Source of the DNA: Adineta ricciae
Lineage: Eukaryota; Rotifera; Eurotatoria; Adinetida; Adinetidae
Assembly (NCBI GenBank): GCA_905250025.1
Contig: CAJNOJ010000107.1
Span: 186,001 to 250,000, forward strand
Reading direction: 5' to 3'
Length of the DNA stretch: 64,000 nucleotides
Under the pieces are notes generated by a model. It saw only the letters and a list, made by a program, of their open reading frames with translations, was not told where the DNA came from and made no database searches. This document shows positions 57,290-64,000 of the stretch, in pieces; positions within the stretch are counted from its first letter, which is position 1, and the number at the start of each line of letters is the position of its first letter. Position numbers and translations under genes: made by a program.

Positions 57290-59147
57290 ATGTTTCTTTA
57301 CCGCGTTGTATCTTTCGTTATTCTTCTGTCGTGTTCCATTGTCTTCGTCCAGGCCGAAAAGCATTTGAATGCTAATGGACCATTTGGCAAACGTCATACG
57401 GTGCACAATGAACCAAGTCCCTATGCCTGTGATCGAGGAGCAGGTGTTTCATCATCCGTTTTTCGTCAACGGATCAAACCAGTGCAAAATATACAAGTTT
57501 CCAAAACACTATATATGAGCGCTGATATTATCCAAATAAAATGGACACCATCTCCACTTTCATGCAGCGATGATTTTGTCGGAATTTATTACGCTGAAGT
57601 TCCTCTCAGTTCAGGTAAATAAAATACATTAAGAAACTTAACATATATATGACAAAATGATTGATTCTAGCTTGTGACTACTTCGACTATGAATTTGTAC
57701 AATACAAACAGAACAGTACGTTTTGGCATATGATACACCTTCGACGACCATTACAGTTTCGTCTCTATTCGCGTGATCACACATGTTCGGGCAATTATTC
57801 TCTTATTGCTATATCTCCTCTGGTTCAACCGTTGAATGTCAATGAGCCAACCCAAGTTCACCTTGCCTACGGTGATCGAATCGATCAGATGTTTGTGTCT
57901 TATCTCACCAACTCTTCACAATTCGTGCCACAATGCCAGTATGGACTTTCACCTTCATCTCTTAACTTTCATCGCAATGGAACAACTACCACATACACTG
58001 CATCAGATATGTGCGAAGGTAAAGCAACCACATGGGGTCCACAAGCATTCATCGATCCAGGATACATGCACACGGTGCTACTCGAAGATCTTCGTCCATC
58101 AACGACATACTACTATCGAGTTGGATGTGATAAGCATGGATGGTCGTCGATATTCTCGTTTACAAATCGACCGGCGAGTGCAAACGAAGTGGTGAACATG
58201 ATCGCGTATGGTGATATGGGCTTGTCGCCCGTTGAACCAGGTGCAAAATCAACTATTGATCGAGTAATAGCTCGAGTGAGATCAACGAACATGACGTGTT
58301 TACTACACATCGGCGATATCAGCTATGCTCGTGGCACCGGTGCGCTGTGGGATTCGTTTATGACTCAGATACAACCAATTGCTGCCTACGTTCCATATAT
58401 GTCTGGAATTGGTAATCACGAATACGATCATGTACTAGGTGGTGAAAAAGATCCAAGTGGTGCGCCCGGTCCAGGAGGATTTCGACCTGAATGGTGATTT
58501 CTTTCTTTCAGTATCAATGAATCATGTGTTACTCATTTTTTAGGGGCAACTACGGTCATGACTCCGGTGGTGAATGTGCTGTTCCAATGGTTCGTCGTTT
58601 CCATTCACCCTCGAATGGTAACGGTCTATTCTGGTACAGCTTTGATGTCGGTCCAGTTCACGTTGTTTACTATTCTACGGAACATGATTTTCTTCATTCA
58701 TCACCGCAATATAAATGGCTCGAAAATGATCTTCGTTCAGTCGATCGTACACGTACACCATGGATCATTGTCGGTGCCCATCGACCAATGTATGCATCGG
58801 AAACCGATGAACCGGATGATTTCATCAAACTGATGTTACAAGTTTACTTAGAACCTCTATTTTATCGCTTTCGCGTCGATCTCAATCTCTTTGCACATAA
58901 ACATTCCTACGAACGAACATGTTCGATGTATCGAGAACGTTGTATCGACGATGGTATAACGCACGTACTAATTGGCATGGCTGGTCAAGATATTGATGGC
59001 GGAGGTTACTCTGGTGCTGAATGGAGTATGTATCATGATCAAGAATATGGTTACAGTCAAATATGGGCGAATCGAACGTATTTACATTTCACATATTATC
59101 ATAATGATGATGATAAACTTGCCGACGAATTTGTACTTCGAAAATAA
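57290..59147 (+). CDS. Purple acid phosphatase, secreted
   Basis: Exons 57290-57614, 57671-58493 and 58544-59147, about 580 residues. Secreted binuclear metallophosphatase of the large, plant-like class. Signal peptide VVSFVILLSCSIVFVQA. An N-terminal fibronectin-like domain (TQVHLAYGDRIDQMFVSYLT, LRPSTTYYYRVGC) precedes the catalytic domain with all five metal-site blocks: AYGDMG, HIGDISYA, GIGNHEYD, IIVGAHRPMY and FAHKHSYER (Ala where GHxH usually has Gly; the His ligands are kept). Several N-glycosylation sites. Substrate not defined; secreted phosphate scavenging is a reasonable inference. A decayed tandem copy follows. AATAAA at 59191. Confidence 0.92.
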
Positions 59148-59190
59148 ATTCTAATCATGCGAAAAATTTGTAATTCTATATTTTTTATTG

Positions 59191-59196
59191 AATAAA
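59191..59196 (+). promoter_or_regulatory. Polyadenylation signal AATAAA
   Basis: Canonical hexamer 44 nt after the purple acid phosphatase stop. Confidence 0.6.
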
Positions 59197-59413
59197 AATA
59201 TCTTGGTATTATTATGAACATGACCTTGTCCTACTTCTACAAAGAGACAACGCTCAGGTCGACTGTCCTTTAGTTGTGTTGAAGAATTAGTTACCTTCAT
59301 GCTTTGCTATTTTAAGAGATTCAGTCTTTGATTATTATTTATCAGCCAATGTTTGCATAGAAATTAAAGCGACAAACAAAATATGAAACTTAAGAACATT
59401 CTTTATCAAATGT

Positions 59414-59947
59414 GATGTTCTTTTCTTCACGCTGTTTATCTCCATTTCTGGAGACCAACATCTCAATGCCAATGATGCTTTTAGAAAAAAAAGCATACGA
59501 TCAACAGTGAACGAAGTCCGTATGTATGCAATCGACCCGATGGTCTATCATCCTCGTCGATGCGTGTAACTGTGTCCAGTTTGAATGTATCAGCCACGTT
59601 CTATTTAAATGGTGAACAAATCAATGTTGCTTTGACACTCGTGCCCATAGATGAAATGGCTCGAAGACGATTTTCGCTGAGTCAATCGAACTTGCACTCC
59701 GTGGATCATCGACACATGTTTACATTCGAAGAAGAACTCACAGATGAAAGTCAAATCTGACAAATGTTCTAATCGGCATCGCTGGGCAATATCTTGATCA
59801 AGGTTCATATCCTCCGACGGAATGGAGTAAATACCACAATCAATAGTTTGGATACACAACTATATGCACCAATCGTACATATCTGCAATTTGTATATTAT
59901 CATAATAGTGACGATCGAATTGCTAATCAATTCAATCTTCAAAAAGT
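59414..59947 (+). pseudogene. Purple acid phosphatase tandem pseudogene
   Basis: Short decayed copy 270 bp downstream of the intact gene and on the same strand. Matching pieces in order: a signal-peptide remnant leading to DQHLNANDAF (intact gene KHLNANGPF), SPYVCNRPDGLSSSS (SPYACDRGAGVSSS), RTCTPWIID (RTRTPWIIV), VLIGIAGQYLDQGSYPPTEW (VLIGMAGQDIDGGGYSGAEW) and NRTYLQFVYYHNSDDRIANQ (NRTYLHFTYYHNDDDKLADE). Most of the metallophosphatase core is deleted and the remnants are in several frames with at least one stop (after YHNQ). Confidence 0.85.
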
Positions 59948-60095
59948 AATTTCTCAATAGAAAAAATTAGAAAGAACTGACGAACAATTTTCCTTGAATG
60001 TTTATTAAAAACAAAATAAACACCTCGCGTCAGTCGAGGAATACGTCAGAAGTTCTATTTTAAACCAACAACGTTGGCAATTGGGAAAAAAGCTA

Positions 60096-61046
60096 TTAAT
60101 ACTTATTTATTGTTTGATTTGGCTTTATACGAGTCAGAAGCATAGCTTCCGGATTGATAGTCGGATGCCGTTGCCAAAAGAAAATTATATTTTTACATTT
60201 CTTTCGTAACTTAGGTAATGATGATAAAGATGCAAATGGAATTAACATGAAAGCATAGAAACCAAAATATACACCGTCAGAAATATAATCAGCTCCGACA
60301 TTCCATGATAGACCAAATGAGTAAGCAGTATACAAAATAATTGGCGGAAATAGAAACAAAATAAAAACAGCAGCAATTAGTAATAACTGAATTGCCATTT
60401 TCTTATAATTTCGCCAATCAATTCTTTGTTGAACTCGATGTCTATGATATAATACTCGAATAAAAAGTGCAATATTTAAGGTAAAAACAATAGTAATAGG
60501 AATGAAATTATGAGCAAGAACATCGAATATTGCCAAGTTTGTATTCAAAGTGACACAACCATAGAAACCACATTGTGATTGATGGTAATCGAATTGTATA
60601 GTACACGGTCGAATGAAAAGCATGAAACTATATATTATAATTGGATATATAAGACATAGGAAAAGAGGAAAATAATGAAAAACAAATCGTTTTGATTTAG
60701 TTGCAAACCAGTGTGAATGAAAAATTAGGATATGACGTTCAATTGAAGCCCAAGCCATTAGATAGGTTATTATTACAGTCACAGTCGAATCAATAAATGT
60801 TCCAATCATACAAAAAGCAGGATTCGATACAAGGACGATTCCACTACGATAGAAATGTATAGACCATATGACAGTAGTTGAATCAAAGATTAGAACGAAA
60901 AGAAGAACAAGAATAATGACGTGATTGTTAAAAGCTGTACGAAGTGTACGATCACATAATAAATAATAAAGATTGATAATACTAGCGATAATTGAGGGAA
61001 TTATAGTGATGAGATAGAGAGACGCTCGAGCAGAGTCAGAAATCAT
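60096..61046 (-). CDS. Orphan rhodopsin-like GPCR, single exon
   Basis: Intronless 316-residue receptor with seven hydrophobic segments: LYLITIIPSIIASIINLYYL, NNHVIILVLLFVLIFDSTTV, CMIGTFIDSTVTVIITYLMA, FPLFLCLIYPIIIYSFMLFI, AIFDVLAHNFIPITIVFTLN, MAIQLLLIAAVFILFLFPPI and YFGFYAFMLIPFASLSSLP. TM3 ends ASIERHILIFH (ERH in place of DRY), and extracellular cysteines are paired (NPAFC, PCTIQ/CGFYGC). TM7 lacks NPxxY. This matches the large lineage-specific orphan 7TM families of rotifers. Ligand unknown. Confidence 0.8.
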   Translation of the reverse strand: MISDSARASLYLITIIPSIIASIINLYYLLCDRTLRTAFNNHVIILVLLFVLIFDSTTVIWSIHFYRSGIVLVSNPAFCMIGTFIDSTVTVIITYLMAWASIERHILIFHSHWFATKSKRFVFHYFPLFLCLIYPIIIYSFMLFIRPCTIQFDYHQSQCGFYGCVTLNTNLAIFDVLAHNFIPITIVFTLNIALFIRVLYHRHRVQQRIDWRNYKKMAIQLLLIAAVFILFLFPPIILYTAYSFGLSWNVGADYISDGVYFGFYAFMLIPFASLSSLPKLRKKCKNIIFFWQRHPTINPEAMLLTRIKPNQTINKY

Positions 61047-61669
61047 TATTTGACTTGTCGGAGATGATTTGAAGGAATATGTTATATTTAGACAATGCTA
61101 TGAGACAAATTCTGTCATTTTGACTTTATTTAATTACATTGAATTCATTTTTATTCTGTAAAAATAGGAGAGCTGCAAGATAAGTTAAACAGCAGCAATG
61201 ATAATCTTTTCCCCTCAAAAGTCAGTCATTAGCCAAAAGAGAAATGAATGGGATTCTATAGGTCAATGTTGAGAAACTACGTGATCATCTTATTTGCCTT
61301 TATACAGCTCAATTCGTAGTAGCCACAACATGTAGCCCGTACTAGTCCATGCGACTTTCATTGTAATTGTACAGGAACTAAAAAGAAAAACGGTATAGAT
61401 GTTGTTCTCTCTTCTTTACCATAGCGATGACCGTTCTCTTCTTTTCTTCCTGTTCTGTCTACGTGATATTCAACGGGTCATACACGCGCATTGAATGAAA
61501 AGAGAAGAGAAAAATTCTCTCGTTCTTGACCTCGATCAATTATTCGTTGTCCGACCGGACACACAAGAACGAGAAAAAAAAGACCTAGAATACTTTCTTT
61601 GCGGCCATTTATTTAGTAGTAAAGACGAGTGAACGACAACATAGTGTTTCTTTTACACCCGAATAGACG
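61047..61669. other. Divergent intergenic region
   Basis: 623 bp between an orphan GPCR (minus) and the coiled-coil gene (plus). No exon is recognised. Confidence 0.5.
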
Positions 61670-62644
61670 ATGACCCCAACACCACCGAAATTCGGCATAC
61701 GATTTTTATCTCGGAAAGAACGCACCGTTCGGCGAGTGACAAAATGTGAAACACGGGAGATAAAAAAACGTTCGTTTATCCATTCGTGGTCTTGACTTTG
61801 GTTCTATTGAATTTGTCTTCATTCTAGGTTTAGAACCTCCTCCGCCTCCTTCCCCATCTCCAGTTAAAACAGTCAAACCACGCGCTGCTCCTGCTCGTAT
61901 AAAACCTGCAACACTCGTCAAAGTTCGCCAACCGAAGAAGATCGCTAAACCACCGATAGAAACATCGAGTAATGACAAAGAACAAGTTCATCCATCATCT
62001 TCATCTTCTGCAACACCACCACCACCACCAGCAAATCCCCGTTCGTTACCCGCTGGTCGTACATTACAAACAAATGATCTGCACAAGTTGTCTCGCTTGA
62101 CTTGTTCACGTGAATTTAGTTTCTTCCATAAAGAAATCAAATGTGAATTGAGCACACACGAGCATCAATTGGCATTTTTTCAAACGAAACTGTATCATCT
62201 GAAAAACGAATTTATCAATCAGAACTCCGAACAATTGAATTTAGAACAAATACGTACCTACTTTAACGAAGCACTGCAGAAAAATATCGATCGAAGAATC
62301 AAACCTGACGAATTTATTACTTTAGCCGATAAACTTAAACAGGACATAAAACAAGTAAGCTCGTTTTGTTTGTTTTGGTCGATACAGAAAGATAATTGAC
62401 TGTTTCGTTAAAGGCGATTGATAAATGGTTGAAAAAGAAAGAATTCGGCAAACAAAATCGGGCGTTGAGTGATTATTCGCAAAAACGTCAGTCACGTATT
62501 CGAGAATTGATCAAAGAAACCATTGAAGAAGCAAAGAAACAACAACAGGATACTAATTCTCAAGCAATTCCAGTAGAGGAACCTCAAGTGACTATAATCG
62601 ATGGTTCCGAAGATCAGTGTCAAGTAGTAGAATGTATTGATTAG
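61670..62644 (+). CDS. Unrecognised basic coiled-coil protein
   Basis: Three exons. The first (MTPTPPKFGIRFLSRKERTV) ends in a lysine-rich stretch (REIKKR) and joins, through a 58-nt intron with a GTTCGT donor, an exon starting LEPPPPPSPSPV. That exon has a Pro/Lys-rich region (KTVKPRAAPARIKPATLVKV), a polyproline run, and a helical part (LSRLTCSREFSFFHKEIKCE to LADKLKQDIKQ). The last exon (AIDKWLKKKEFGKQNRALSD) continues in coiled coil (IRELIKETIEEAKKQQQ) and ends acidic (VVECID). About 300 residues. I do not recognise the family. It looks cytosolic or nuclear. An AATAAA lies at about 62744. Confidence 0.7.
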
Positions 62645-62787
62645 TTTTCAGTCTTCTTTTCTTTTTGTAGTCATTTTCATTTTAAACTTGTATCATCTAT
62701 TCCTTCTATTGTCTCTGTTTTGTAAAATTTAAAGCGAGAAAAAAATAAAGATTTTAAATAAAAAGATTGAACCGAACGTCATTTTTT

Positions 62788-63165
62788 TTATTTATTTTCA
62801 TCTCGATTATGCGTCACCGAATGAATAATATGTTCGATCATTCGTTGTTTACTGTTCCCATCGCCATTTTCATTTGGTTCGAAGACGTATGTAACATCAA
62901 TCAGATGATTGTTATGCGTAGTTCTGATCAAAGCACGAATACGATCTTCATCACCGTTATCATAACTGTGCTCTAGAAGAGTAGCACTGGCGTTTGAATG
63001 AAGAAAATCTTGTTCGTACGTGTGACGCATTGCTTCCGCGCCATCGAGAACTAAATGACCATTGAATATTACACGACATTTCGGATGAAGAAAATCGTTT
63101 ATTTTTGTGATGTCATGTGCATTGTAACTAGATAAATAATCTTGTAAAGCAGTAATTCTTGACAT
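62788..63165 (-). CDS. NTF2-like / SnoaL-fold protein
   Basis: Single-exon protein of 125 residues with the cone-shaped NTF2-like pattern: an N-terminal helix (ITALQDYLSSYNAHDITKIN), FLHPKCRVIFNGHLVLDG, AMRHTYEQDF, then beta strands DRIRALIRTTHNNHLIDVTY and KQRMIEHIIHSVTHNRDEN. SnoaL-like members include isomerases, hydrolases and non-catalytic binding proteins; the activity cannot be told. It is convergent with the coiled-coil gene, 143 bp away. Single-domain, intronless members of this kind are common in bacteria, so foreign origin is possible. Confidence 0.7.
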   Translation of the reverse strand: MSRITALQDYLSSYNAHDITKINDFLHPKCRVIFNGHLVLDGAEAMRHTYEQDFLHSNASATLLEHSYDNGDEDRIRALIRTTHNNHLIDVTYVFEPNENGDGNSKQRMIEHIIHSVTHNRDENK

Positions 63166-63491
63166 AGTTTCAAAGAGATAATAACGGACTTGTGACCAAC
63201 TTTATTGGTTCGAGAGAGTCTTACAACGTAGAAGAAAGTAAGAAAAAGGCATAGAGGAATGAGAAGTTTTTATCACTAAAGATGTCGCTTTTTATTTTAA
63301 AGGTCTTCTTTCGAATAGAAGGAAAGGACATATTTAGAAGTAAAAGGACAAGGCAAAGCAAAGATAAACGAAAGGTTCATGTATGACACGTCACTATAAA
63401 ATATTTATTTGATGATGTCATACGAAGAAAAAGTACTTTTTGTTACCTGATAAATATGAGATCTACATAGGAGGAACTTTTAGTCGTAACA
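63166..63491. other. Divergent intergenic region
   Basis: 326 bp between the NTF2-like and glycosyltransferase starts. AT-rich, no exon seen. Confidence 0.5.
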
Positions 63492-64000
63492 ATGGAGCAT
63501 ACTAACGATGAATCTGGCAAACGAATTTTCATTCCAGCTATTGGATCTTTAGGAGATGTCAAACCTTACTTGACTTTGGCGAAGGAATTGAAAAAACAAG
63601 GTTATGTTGTATGGCTTGGCGTTCACAAACGTTTCGAACAACAAATCAGGGACAATGGTATAGACATTTCTATTTCTCATAGAAACTACTAATCATGTAT
63701 TCTAGGCATTGACACGGTAGAAATTGGTGGTGATATGGAAATTGCATTATCAACTACGCCAGAAGGAATTGAATTGCAACGAAATCCAAGTGTGTTTAAA
63801 ATAGGTTTGGTGAAACGCGTATTTTTACCATTAGTGGAAGAATGGTTCACAGGAATTCTCTCTGGTTTGAAGAATGCTGATTTGATTATTTTGTCAATCA
63901 CATCAATCATCGCCGGTTTGGCTTGTGTTGAAAAATATCATAATGTGAAAGCAGTTGGAATCTACACATATCCGTGTCGGCCTTCAGTTGAATTTGCTCC
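63492..64000 (+). CDS. Sterol 3-beta-glucosyltransferase-like GT1 enzyme, 5' part
   Basis: Exon 1 is 63492-63657; exon 2 starts at 63706 and runs off the right edge. The N-terminal nucleotide-sugar transferase fold is clear: RIFIPAIGSLGDVKPYLTLA then KELKKQGYVVWLGVHKRFEQ, IDTVEIGGDMEIAL, LKNADLIILSITSIIAGLAC and GIYTYPCRPSVEFAP. The GSxGDVxPYLxLAxxL start is typical of sterol glucosyltransferases of fungi and bacteria (ATG26/UGT80-like). No membrane segment is seen so far. The UDP-sugar-binding C-terminal half is outside the window. Confidence 0.8.

Overview
The window reads as animal nuclear DNA from a compact, AT-rich genome. Most introns are only about 45-60 nt with GT..AG ends, genes are dense and on both strands, and the families are metazoan: unc-4 homeobox, peptide-amidating PAM, neprilysin, Na,K-ATPase beta, ARHGAP21/23, INPP5F, UBAP1 and three rhodopsin-type GPCR classes. 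Tiny introns, orphan 7TM receptors, B-box/SPRY-like single-exon genes and bacterial-looking genes (a phosphonatase, a Rid protein) among animal genes together suggest a bdelloid rotifer (Adineta/Rotaria type). That assignment is inference; no marker gene proves it.

Layout. 1-6.2 kb: a secreted chitin-binding/EGF protein with a 42-bp in-frame repeat array (minus), head to head with a pentameric ligand-gated channel that has lost its Cys-loop (plus). 7-14.1 kb: PAM and an M13 neprilysin, both minus, i.e. neuropeptide amidation and degradation. 14.5-17.3 kb: a peroxiredoxin-like protein, Na,K-ATPase beta and a RidA-family protein. 17.4-22.6 kb: UBAP1-like ESCRT-I subunit, HDDC2 nucleotidase, STK33-like kinase. 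22.7-28.4 kb: a shortened orphan GPCR, a truncated membrane protein, tRNA-Leu(UAA) and a peptide-type GPCR.

30-37.3 kb: an INPP5F/Sac2 phosphoinositide phosphatase (minus) with two exceptionally large introns. One hosts an aminergic GPCR on the opposite strand. The other hosts tRNA-Ala(AGC) and an intronless B-box/SPRY-like gene, also on the opposite strand. 37.4-40.1 kb: NC2-beta (DR1) and an AGPAT5-like acyltransferase. 40.1-43.6 kb: a gene desert in front of the UNCX/unc-4 homeobox gene. 44.4-51.4 kb: a diphosphoinositol phosphatase-type Nudix enzyme and the PDZ-PH-RhoGAP gene ARHGAP21/23.

53.6-55.4 kb: a Mutator-like DNA element with 103-bp terminal inverted repeats and an 8-bp target duplication, a second foldback element with 200-bp arms beside it, and a decayed HMG-box gene. 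55.7-64 kb: a Pseudomonas-like phosphonoacetaldehyde hydrolase, a purple acid phosphatase with a decayed tandem copy, an orphan GPCR, an unrecognised coiled-coil protein, an NTF2-like protein and the start of a sterol-glucosyltransferase-like gene that runs off the right edge.

Spliced structures were joined by eye from GT..AG sites, reading frame and family similarity. Spans given for genes run from start to stop codon and include introns.
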